From Bacillota bacterium (GTDB lineage: Bacteria > Bacillota > Bacilli > Paenibacillales > Paenibacillaceae), in assembly GCA_023391635.1 (NCBI GenBank), contig JAEWAQ010000061.1:57723-121722 (forward strand): a stretch of DNA of 64,000 nt, given 5' to 3'. The translations under genes and the position numbers were made by a program. The stretch's first letter is position 1. The number at the start of each line of letters is the position of its first letter. The notes below the pieces were generated by a model. The model saw only the letters and a list, made by a program, of their open reading frames with translations. It had not been told where the DNA came from and did not search any database. Of the stretch, positions 1 to 7,308 are shown one piece after another.

Positions 1-2
1 TG

Positions 3-1253
3 TATGTCCGGGTGCCGTGGTCACAGTTGGAGCCGGAGGAAGGCAGCTATGCCTGGCGGGAGGATGCGAATTATCGGCAGCTCACCCGGATGGCGCTGGA
101 GCGGGGATTGAAGCTGGCTTTTCGTGTATACGTCGACAGCAAGGATGCTTATCGGCAAGCAACGCCGCAATATGTGTTCGAAGCGGGGGCGAAGGGGTAT
201 GTGAATGGCGGCGTAGGCGGAGGAAGTTCCGAACGGCCGCTGTTCCTCACACCTTATGTTCACGATACTGTATTTCAGGATAAGTTCTCGCGATTTGTTC
301 GCGCATTCGCTGCCGAGTATGACGATCCCGGCCGGGTTGATTTCATCGACGGCCAAGGGCTCGGTTGGTGGGGAGAAATGCACAATGTTCGCGGGGTATG
401 GGGCGCGCGGAGACGGCAGGTGTTCGAGTGGATCGTGAATTTATATAGCCGTTGCTTTCGCCGTGTATTGCTTGGCGAGCAGTATGGCCGGGGAGCGTTC
501 AGCTATCGGCTGCAGGATTGGGCGTTGCGGGAAAGGGGCTATATGATTCGCCGCGACAGCTTCGGCAGTCCGATCTGGCTGAAGCCTGTCGACAAGCGGC
601 AGATCCTCCGGCATTGGCCCGCCGTTCCCGTGTTTGCGGAGAATTGCTACCATACGTTTGCGGGTCGCCCCGAGTGGTATCAAGGCGATGGGTTCGGTAC
701 GCTTCGGGCGATGATGGAGCGCGTGATTCGGGATGCCAAGGAACTGCACGCCAATACGCTGGACCTTCGCAATCCCGGGGATGCGGCGCAATGGATGGCC
801 GAGGCGCCGGATTTGGTGCGTCATTTCGCCTTGTACTGCGGGTATCGGTTTGTCTTGACGCGCGTGACGTATCCCGAGGTTGTGAGGCCGGACGGCACTT
901 GCACGGTGAATCATGCGTGGAAGAACGAGGGATTCGGGAAGCTGCCGAACCATTTGGCGAATTGGGACGGCAAGTATAAGGTGGCCTTCGCGCTGTTGGA
1001 CCGGGAGAGCGGCCGGTTGATGTGCGCAACGGCGGATAAGAATGCGGAGCCTGCGGACTGGCTGTATGGGGCGGAGTATGCCTGCAAGATGGAGATGACC
1101 GTTCAAGATGTTCCGGCGGGCGTCTATGATCTGGCGGTGGGCATCGTAAATACGTTAGCCGGCGGCGACCCGGAGATCCGCCTGGCGATTTGCAACAGGA
1201 CAATAGAACAGAATTGGTATGTCATCGGCAATGTTCAAGTCATAAATTATTAA
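3..1253 (+). CDS. DUF4832 domain glycoside-hydrolase-like protein, 5' end missing
   Basis: The frame is open to the left edge, so the N-terminus lies outside the window; reading begins YVRVPWSQLEPEEG. The visible part looks like the second half of a TIM barrel (FRVYVDS, then DGQGLGWWGEMHN, where a Glu follows a strand end as in retaining glycosidases) and ends in a beta-sandwich typical of DUF4832, with residues such as VNHAWKNEGFGKLP and a Gly-rich end. Proteins of this family are found in carbohydrate loci and are thought to be glycosidases, but the substrate is unknown. A clear terminator follows about 140 bp downstream. The family call is from recognised motifs; the enzymatic role is inference. 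Confidence 0.75.
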   Translation, partial: YVRVPWSQLEPEEGSYAWREDANYRQLTRMALERGLKLAFRVYVDSKDAYRQATPQYVFEAGAKGYVNGGVGGGSSERPLFLTPYVHDTVFQDKFSRFVRAFAAEYDDPGRVDFIDGQGLGWWGEMHNVRGVWGARRRQVFEWIVNLYSRCFRRVLLGEQYGRGAFSYRLQDWALRERGYMIRRDSFGSPIWLKPVDKRQILRHWPAVPVFAENCYHTFAGRPEWYQGDGFGTLRAMMERVIRDAKELHANTLDLRNPGDAAQWMAEAPDLVRHFALYCGYRFVLTRVTYPEVVRPDGTCTVNHAWKNEGFGKLPNHLANWDGKYKVAFALLDRESGRLMCATADKNAEPADWLYGAEYACKMEMTVQDVPAGVYDLAVGIVNTLAGGDPEIRLAICNRTIEQNWYVIGNVQVINY

Positions 1254-1394
1254 GTAAATCGGTCTCATCCGCTGATAGTTATTCCAAGCCCGACGCCGCC
1301 TTAGGTGGCCCCTTGCTCCATCGATCACATCAGCCCTGCAGGCGTTCCTTGATCATTATTTATATGCCGCAATAATGTGTAGTCTTGCATAGGC

Positions 1395-1440
1395 AATCCC
1401 GGAACGATCGCGATGGCGGTCGGCTCCGGGATTTTATTTT
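1395..1440 (+). terminator. Rho-independent terminator after the DUF4832 gene
   Basis: The arms AATCCCGGA (1395-1403) and TCCGGGATT (1425-1433) pair perfectly and are followed by a T-rich run TTATTTT. It lies downstream of the plus-strand gene ending at 1253 and before the repeat array. Confidence 0.75.
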
Positions 1441-1460
1441 GGCTGTGTTTAGTTAGATCA

Positions 1461-1749
1461 TAGTTAAGGGGAGTAGTATTCCCAACCAAACCGGGTAATC
1501 GCGTCCCACGCGGTCTCCAAGCGCCGCATTACCCAACCAAACCGGGTAATCGCGTCCCTTGTGGTCTCCAAGCGCCGAATTACCCAACCAAACCGGGCAA
1601 TTACGTTCCGCGTGGTCTCCAAGCGCCGCATTACCCAACCAAACCGGGCAATTACGTTCCGCGTGGGCTCCAAGCGCCGAATTACCCAACCAAACCGGGT
1701 AATTCCGTCATAATAGGGACACGGTACATTTTAAGCAATGATCTGGAAT
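1461..1749 (+). repeat. Left copy of an inverted element that flanks the 1.8-7.0 kb cassette
   Basis: This segment runs from TAGTTAAGGGGAGTAGTATT through ACCAAACCGGGTAAT to AATGATCTGGAAT. The reverse complement of 7125-7212 carries the same blocks in the same order with few changes. The left copy differs by containing four extra 51-bp units. Both copies have the GATCTGGAAT end facing the enclosed genes, so they are true inverted repeats around the symporter-MerR-GH5-GH109 cassette. Confidence 0.85.
1481..1699 (+). repeat. 51-bp tandem repeat array (four full units plus a partial fifth)
   Basis: The head CCCAACCAAACCGGG recurs at 1481, 1532, 1583, 1634 and 1685, always 51 bp apart. Units differ at a few bases (GGGTAATCGCGTCC versus GGGCAATTACGTTCC; CGCATT versus CGAATT). 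At each junction ATTACCC and GGGTAAT (or GGGCAAT) form a small hairpin with loop AACCAAACC. Because 51 is divisible by three, minus-strand frames stay open through the array as 17-residue repeats; these have no convincing ribosome site and are probably not genes. Confidence 0.9.
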
Positions 1750-1874
1750 ACAACCTTCATTTTTTACTTTACCCTGGAGTTGCTCCATGGTTTACAATGG
1801 GAGGCAGATCGGCATTCCTTACGGATTCTAAAGCTGTTCTTGACGGACTGGGCCATAGGAAGGGGAGCAAGTGC

Positions 1875-3299
1875 ATGGCGGTTTGGAGAAGGTCGGCAGC
1901 TTCCATACGCAAAGCCTTTCGATTTGCCGGTGCAGGATTGACAGCAGGACAGAAGTGGCGATTGGCGCTCCCCGGACCGATCTTGTCGGTCGGCGGCGTG
2001 CTCATTCACAATGTGTTCATCAAATACTACACGGACATGATTGGCCTCAGCCCCCGATACATGGCCTGGGTGTATATCATCTACAATATTTGGAACGCCG
2101 TGAACGACCCGATGATCGGCGTCTGGATCGACAGGATGAGACATCGCCCAAGGCGCGGCAAGTATGTGTATGTAATGCGGGTGACGGTGCCGTTCATGAT
2201 CGTCTCATCCTTCCTGATGATATTGTCAAGCCCGTCATGGGACGATTGGATGATCTTCCTTCTGTACACCGTAGAGTTATTCATCTATGACACGGCTGCA
2301 ACCGCTTACGGAATTGCCTATCAATCTTATGTATTGGTTGCCGCTCCGACGACGGAGGAACGCGTCGATGTCAATATCATGCAAAACTATGTCTCCCAGG
2401 TCATGTCATTCCTCATTACGATGATTCCGACGTTGCTGCTTGTCGGCGACGGCAAGCGGGAGGTGATTATTCCGGTGTTCACCGGGATCATTCTGGCGGA
2501 GTCGGTCTTCTTCAGCCTGGCGCTCAGAGGATTGCGGGATGATGCGCAATTGTACGAATCGTTGGAGAAGCAGCACGGAGACCGCAAAAGCATCTGGAAA
2601 GAATCTTGGCCGATCATCAAATCCCGTCCGTTCGTCGGGTATGTTCTCTTTTCGATTCTCGCCATCGGGCCTGCAAGTTTTTATTTCACGCCCTATCTGT
2701 ACTACATCGACGATGTTATTCGGGCAAGCGGCGTCCAAGCGACGATCGTGGATGTCGGTTCGCATCTGATCGCCCTTGCTTGCTTGCCGTTCGTCGGCTC
2801 GTTCGTCAAGCGGAAAGGCACGAAGATCAGCTACTATTGGGGACTCGCGACCGCCTTGCTCGGCTACGGCGGCGTCTTCTTCGCCGACAATATATGGACG
2901 GCGGCCGCTTCATACGTCATGATCGTGTTTACCGTCAATTATTTGCGTACGATGATGGCGCCCATGGGCGCTTTGATCATCGATAACGATGAGCGGGCAA
3001 CCGGCGTGAGGAAGACGGGATTGTTCAACGGTCTGTTCTCACTGTTTATCGTGGCGTTCTCCAGCCTGCAGACGGTTGTCTTCATGCAGGTGATCGATGT
3101 TTTCGGTTATGACGGCATGGCTTCCGTTCAATCGGATTCGGCCGTATTCGGCATCCGGGTCGCAACAGGACTGATCCCGCTTGCAGCCTTGTTCCTTGGC
3201 CTGATTCCGATGGCGATTTATCCGTTCAACAAACGGCAGGAAGATGAGATCTCCGCATTCAGCAACGCAGCCAGAAGAGGAGGGACGACTCTTGAATGA
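1875..3299 (+). CDS. GPH-family (MelB-like) sugar:cation symporter
   Basis: A 474-residue membrane protein of the major facilitator superfamily, GPH type, expected to carry a glycoside into the cell with a cation. It shows about 12 hydrophobic segments and the GPH hallmark in the first third (KYYTDMIGLSP, then NAVNDPMIGVWIDRMRHRPRRGK). The ATG at 1875 is chosen because AGGGGAG lies about 8 bp upstream; an in-frame ATG at 1797 lacks a site and would add 26 non-hydrophobic residues. It is the first gene of a plus-strand cassette and overlaps the MerR gene by 8 bp. The substrate is inferred from the GH5 and GH109-like neighbours, not from sequence. Confidence 0.88.
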   Translation: MAVWRRSAASIRKAFRFAGAGLTAGQKWRLALPGPILSVGGVLIHNVFIKYYTDMIGLSPRYMAWVYIIYNIWNAVNDPMIGVWIDRMRHRPRRGKYVYVMRVTVPFMIVSSFLMILSSPSWDDWMIFLLYTVELFIYDTAATAYGIAYQSYVLVAAPTTEERVDVNIMQNYVSQVMSFLITMIPTLLLVGDGKREVIIPVFTGIILAESVFFSLALRGLRDDAQLYESLEKQHGDRKSIWKESWPIIKSRPFVGYVLFSILAIGPASFYFTPYLYYIDDVIRASGVQATIVDVGSHLIALACLPFVGSFVKRKGTKISYYWGLATALLGYGGVFFADNIWTAAASYVMIVFTVNYLRTMMAPMGALIIDNDERATGVRKTGLFNGLFSLFIVAFSSLQTVVFMQVIDVFGYDGMASVQSDSAVFGIRVATGLIPLAALFLGLIPMAIYPFNKRQEDEISAFSNAARRGGTTLE

Positions 3300-4122
3300 C
3301 ACCAAGTTGAAGCTGAAGTTCACGATCGGCGAAGTTTCCAAAATATTGGACATCCCGATCGATACGCTGCGGTATTACGACAAAATTGGGCTACTGCCGC
3401 CCCGTGAGCGGGAATCGAACGGTTATCGTTATTACGATCTCGAGCAGTTTGACGCCTTGTTCACGATTCGCATGCTCCGGGCGATGGATGTATCGATCGA
3501 GCGAATTTCAGCACTTCTGAAGGAAGACAATCTGCAGGAGTTGGAGAGGCTGCTTTCCGCCAAGCAGACCGACATTCATCGCGAACTTTCATATTTGCAC
3601 CATCTTGCCATGAAGCTTGATGCGTTCAAACAACAGATGGCGAGATTTAACAGCGAGGATGTCATCGAGCTGGTGAATGCACCGCCGTGCTGGGTGCTGC
3701 TGACCGATTCGATTATGGAAAGCGGGGACCGCAAGCTGGGCAGCCGGGTTCAACAACAGGTGCGCAATATTACGACACATCAGGAATGGATCGCCTTCTG
3801 CCACGTCATCTCGATCGTGTCGAAGGACAACGTGGAGACCGGTCAATACCACAGCTATTTGCATAACGGCATATTGTCGACCATTCCGATGGATGAGTCG
3901 CCTGGCTCCTTCCAGAAGCGGGAAGCGAGATATTGCGCCAGGAAATATGCCATGATCGGCCGCGACCGCTACAGTGAAATCGACGAGCATTACGAGCGGA
4001 TCAAGCAATTCATTCACAAGCGCAGCCTTCGGATCGCAGGCGATTCGCTTGAAGTCAATCTATACAACCAGTACAACCAACATTATATAGAAATTAATAT
4101 ACCGGTTGAAGAAAGCGAATAA
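3292..4122 (+). CDS. MerR-family transcriptional regulator
   Basis: A 276-residue regulator. The N-terminal winged helix is clear (FTIGEVSKILDIPIDTLRYYDKIGLLPP, roughly residues 10-37, followed by a coiled dimer helix around 80-120). The C-terminal half is a possible effector-binding domain and lacks the Cys cluster of metal sensors, so a sugar or other organic effector is more likely. TTG at 3292 is preferred because AGAGGAGGG sits 7-8 bp upstream; it overlaps the symporter stop, which points to translational coupling. It probably controls the surrounding cassette. Confidence 0.88.
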   Translation: MNDTKLKLKFTIGEVSKILDIPIDTLRYYDKIGLLPPRERESNGYRYYDLEQFDALFTIRMLRAMDVSIERISALLKEDNLQELERLLSAKQTDIHRELSYLHHLAMKLDAFKQQMARFNSEDVIELVNAPPCWVLLTDSIMESGDRKLGSRVQQQVRNITTHQEWIAFCHVISIVSKDNVETGQYHSYLHNGILSTIPMDESPGSFQKREARYCARKYAMIGRDRYSEIDEHYERIKQFIHKRSLRIAGDSLEVNLYNQYNQHYIEINIPVEESE

Positions 4123-4136
4123 GGGAGAGAAGAAAA

Positions 4137-5624
4137 ATGAAAAAACTGATGGCAGACGGGCAACGGTTGGTCAATGAAGACGGGTCCCAAGTGATTCTGA
4201 ACGGCATCAATCTGGTGTGCAAGGATAAGTCGAAGGGGTACGTGCACCCTTGCGACGAGAGCCTATTCGCTTGGTTTCGAGGACAGGGCTTCAACGTCAT
4301 CCGGCTGGGCCTGATCTGGGACGGCGTGGAACCGGAACCGGGCGTGTACGATGATCAGTATTTGGCGAGGATCAAGCAACAGGCCGACTGGGCGGCCAGG
4401 CACGGCATCTATGTGTTCCTGGATATGCACCAGGACTTGTACAGCCTGCTGTACGGAGACGGAGCGCCGCCATGGGCGACGATAACGGATGGCCTGCCTC
4501 ATGTCGAAGGGCCGATGTGGAGCGACGCCTACCTGATTAGCCCGGCTGTAGGCCGCGCACTCGATCACTTCTGGCGGAATTCCCCTGCATCCGACGGGAT
4601 TGGTTTGCAGGATCATTACGCATCGATGTGGCAGCATGTCTCGCGGTTCTTTGCGGACTGCCCGAACTTGATCGGCTACGACATTATGAATGAGCCATAT
4701 CCGGGATCCGGCGGGGAAGAAGTGTTCGGCGCCATCATCGCCGCTTACGCCCAGCGTGTCTTGGGGTTGGCTGAAGCAGATGCGGAGTCGCTTGCCAGTC
4801 TGTGGTTTGACGAGGAGAAGAAGCAGGAAGTTCTTGCAGGCATGGCGGATATGGAAGTTTATGGTATGCTTGCGGAGAGCGCCAAGTCGGCTTCACAGGC
4901 GTTCGAGCGCGAAGTGCTCTCTCCATTCTACGACAAGATGGGGACAGCGATTCGCCGGGTGGACCCGGATCGCTTCCTGATGCTGGAGACGAGCTATTTC
5001 GCCAACATGGGCATCGAATCCGGCGTGGAGCTCGCCCGGGATGCGGCAACCGGAAGTGCGGACCGCCGGCAAGTGTACGCGCCTCACGGCTATGACTTGG
5101 TGGTCGATACGGAGCATTACGAAATCTATAATCAGGATCGTATCGATCTGATCTTCGCTGCCCATCGCAGAGTCCAGGAACGGCTCCATGTGCCTGTGCT
5201 CGTCGGGGAATGGGGAGCGTTCACGGATCATCCGGCGACATTCGAACTGACGAAGGAGATTCTCGCCATCTTCGAGCAATACTTGTGGAGCAACACCTAC
5301 TGGTGCTGGGTCGACGGACATCGGCAAACGCCGTATGCGGCAGCGCTGAACCGGGCGTATCCGCAAGCGACGAGCGGCAAGCTTGTCGAATACCGATATG
5401 AACGCGAGAAGGGCATCTTCCGCATGGTCTATGAGCCGGCCGGCCATGAGGAGTCATGGATCTATCATCCTCACGCCGCTCGACTCGCCGCCGAGATGGT
5501 GGCCATCGACGGCACATCTGCCTGTCAGATCGAGATTCGGCCGTTTCCGGACGCGGAAGGCGGCATCGTGGCCATTCGCGCGCCGCAAGGCAGCGGGTCT
5601 GTCATTGTGACGATCCGGGAGTAA
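4137..5624 (+). CDS. Glycoside hydrolase family 5, endoglycoceramidase-like
   Basis: A 495-residue (beta/alpha)8-barrel glycosidase with no signal peptide, so it should act in the cytoplasm on imported glycosides. The acid/base is E186 in YDIMNEPYPG and the nucleophile is E358 in VLVGEWG; other conserved parts are FNVIRLGLIWDGVEPEPG, FLDMHQD near residue 97, and APHGYD around 315. The overall layout, with the long PPWAT..G insertion and a C-terminal beta domain, resembles the endoglycoceramidase-related GH5 group rather than cellulases. The ribosome site GGGAGAGAAG precedes the ATG and the gene is 14 bp after the MerR gene. The aglycone specificity is unknown. Confidence 0.88.
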   Translation: MKKLMADGQRLVNEDGSQVILNGINLVCKDKSKGYVHPCDESLFAWFRGQGFNVIRLGLIWDGVEPEPGVYDDQYLARIKQQADWAARHGIYVFLDMHQDLYSLLYGDGAPPWATITDGLPHVEGPMWSDAYLISPAVGRALDHFWRNSPASDGIGLQDHYASMWQHVSRFFADCPNLIGYDIMNEPYPGSGGEEVFGAIIAAYAQRVLGLAEADAESLASLWFDEEKKQEVLAGMADMEVYGMLAESAKSASQAFEREVLSPFYDKMGTAIRRVDPDRFLMLETSYFANMGIESGVELARDAATGSADRRQVYAPHGYDLVVDTEHYEIYNQDRIDLIFAAHRRVQERLHVPVLVGEWGAFTDHPATFELTKEILAIFEQYLWSNTYWCWVDGHRQTPYAAALNRAYPQATSGKLVEYRYEREKGIFRMVYEPAGHEESWIYHPHAARLAAEMVAIDGTSACQIEIRPFPDAEGGIVAIRAPQGSGSVIVTIRE

Positions 5625-5810
5625 GCCTGACGATGACTTCTATCCGGAGCGCGCCTCCAGTCGGGCAGATTCGGGGATTGACGGTCGAGGGCAACGGCTC
5701 GCTGTTCAGATTTACAGCCTGTGCGAACGCGGAACTAGAAGGAAATTCGTTCGAAGATGGAGAAAGCTATCAATCAGAACAAGAAAGAAATCAGGAGGTG
5801 CAGCAACCGG

Positions 5811-7010
5811 ATGAAGAGCAGGTTGAAAATAGGCATGATCGGATTGGGCGGCCGCGGCATGGGATTGATGGGGATGATCCTGAAGAACGCGCCGGACGTT
5901 GAGGTTGCGGCTGTATGCGATTTATACGAAGATCGGCGCGAGCAGGCTGCGGACAAGGTAGAACAGGAGAGGGGGCGGCGACCGCGAACGCTGGAACGGT
6001 ACGTCGATGTGCTGGCGATGCCGGATCTTGATGCCGTCGTCATCGGCGCTTCGTGGGCCGACCATATCGAGATCGCCGTTGCCGCTATGGAAGCGGGGAA
6101 ATATGCGGCTTGCGAGGTAGGCGGCGCGTATTCGATTCAGGAATGCTGGCGGCTTGTGGAGACGTATGAGAGAACAAAAGTACCGTGTATGATGATGGAG
6201 AACTGCTGCTATGGCCGAGATGAGCTGATGGTGTTGAATATGGTCAAGCAGGGGGTGTTCGGAGAGATCGTCCACGCCTCGGGCGGCTATCATCACGATC
6301 TTCGCAGCGAGATTGCTGGTGGAGCCGAGAACCGGCATTATCGACTGCAGCAGTATATTCACCGCAATTGCGAGAATTACCCGACGCACGAGATCGGGCC
6401 GATCGCGCGGGTTCTGGACATCAATCGCGGCAACCGCATGCTGTCTCTCGTGTCCATCGCCTCCAAGGCGAGAGGAATGCAAGATTATATCGGTCGGAAT
6501 ATGGCTGGCGATCATGCTTTGGCGCACACGGATTTTGCCCAGGGCGATATCGTCACGACCGTGATCAAGTGCGCGCGGGGCGAGACGATCACGATTACGC
6601 TGGATACGACGCTGCCTCGTTATTATTCGAGAGGCTTCACGGTGAGAGGGACGAAGGGGATGTTCACGGAAGAGAATCGTTCCATCTTCCTGGACGGCGA
6701 TCACGATGAACTCCACTCCGAGTGGCAGGGTCAATGGGGGAATGCGGACCAATTCCGCGCGCAATACGAGCATCCGATCTGGCAGAAATATATCGAAGAA
6801 GGCGTGAAGGAAGGCCACGGCGGCATGGATTGGCTCGTATTCGCCGACTTCTTCGAGAGCGTCAAGCAAGGAAAGCAAACGCCGATCGACGTATACGATA
6901 TGGCTGCCTGGATGTGCCTCTCCACGTTGTCCGAGGATTCGATCGCGCTCGGCGGGCACCCGGTCGCAATCCCCGATTTCACGAATGGCAAGTGGATTGT
7001 ACGGGAATAG
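5811..7010 (+). CDS. Gfo/Idh/MocA-fold protein, GH109-like NAD-dependent glycosidase
   Basis: A 399-residue protein with a Rossmann NAD site (IGMIGLGGRGMG, residues 7-18). Several blocks match GH109 alpha-N-acetylgalactosaminidases: MMMENCCYGRDELMVLNMV (128-146), HHDLR (161-165), NYPTHEIGP with H193, LDINRGNRM, and GDIVTTVIK. GH109 enzymes cleave glycosides through a transient oxidation by tightly bound NAD. An ordinary dehydrogenase is the alternative. ATG 5811 is chosen over 5757 because AGGAGGTG lies 10 bp upstream and the Rossmann strand then begins in the usual place. There is no export signal, which fits intracellular cleavage of substrate brought in by the symporter. Confidence 0.82.
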   Translation: MKSRLKIGMIGLGGRGMGLMGMILKNAPDVEVAAVCDLYEDRREQAADKVEQERGRRPRTLERYVDVLAMPDLDAVVIGASWADHIEIAVAAMEAGKYAACEVGGAYSIQECWRLVETYERTKVPCMMMENCCYGRDELMVLNMVKQGVFGEIVHASGGYHHDLRSEIAGGAENRHYRLQQYIHRNCENYPTHEIGPIARVLDINRGNRMLSLVSIASKARGMQDYIGRNMAGDHALAHTDFAQGDIVTTVIKCARGETITITLDTTLPRYYSRGFTVRGTKGMFTEENRSIFLDGDHDELHSEWQGQWGNADQFRAQYEHPIWQKYIEEGVKEGHGGMDWLVFADFFESVKQGKQTPIDVYDMAAWMCLSTLSEDSIALGGHPVAIPDFTNGKWIVRE

Positions 7011-7124
7011 CGTTATCACAATACTATTAACAACAATAACAGACGCCAATCATGAAGGGAGTCTCCTTATTAAGGCGACAGGCGGGTAATCAGTTTGAAC
7101 ACCTTGATGAAATAATATGGCCGC

Positions 7125-7212
7125 ATTCCAGATCATTGTTGCTTTAAATGTACCCTGTCCCGATTATGACAGAATTACCCGGTTTGGTTGGGAATACTAC
7201 TCCCCATAGCTA
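7125..7212 (-). repeat. Right copy of the inverted flanking element (single unit)
   Basis: Read on the minus strand this is TAGCTATGGGGAGTAGTATT, then CCCAACCAAACCGGGTAATT, CTGTCATAATCGGGACAGGG, and finally AATGATCTGGAAT. It mirrors the left copy at 1461-1749 but has only one CCCAACC head. The inner end is 114 bp after the GH109-like stop codon. On the plus strand the ACCCGGTTTGGTTGGG segment lies directly before the 3' end of the convergent helicase gene. Confidence 0.85.
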
Positions 7213-7308
7213 CAATCAAGTTGAATACAGCCAATAATATTAATTTCTGTTCTGCCCGCCGTGGCTCCCGGAGACAGAACGCAGATATCGTTTGGGATAT
7301 CGCAATCG

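Noticed and set aside
1453..1689. Minus-strand frame of 78 codons with 17-residue repeats across the tandem array
   Set aside because: It is open only because the 51-bp period is divisible by three; a second frame is open as well. There is no ribosome site or family feature.
1481..1699. CRISPR array
   Set aside because: The repeats are directly joined with no unique spacers of constant length and no cas genes are nearby.
5625..5810. Continuation frame from 5632 (MTSIRSAPPV) between the GH5 and GH109-like genes
   Set aside because: It has no ribosome site, overlaps the next gene's start, and does not resemble a known domain.
7051..7146. 31-codon frame between the GH109-like gene and the right repeat
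   Set aside because: It runs into the repeat element and has no recognisable feature; chance is a sufficient explanation.
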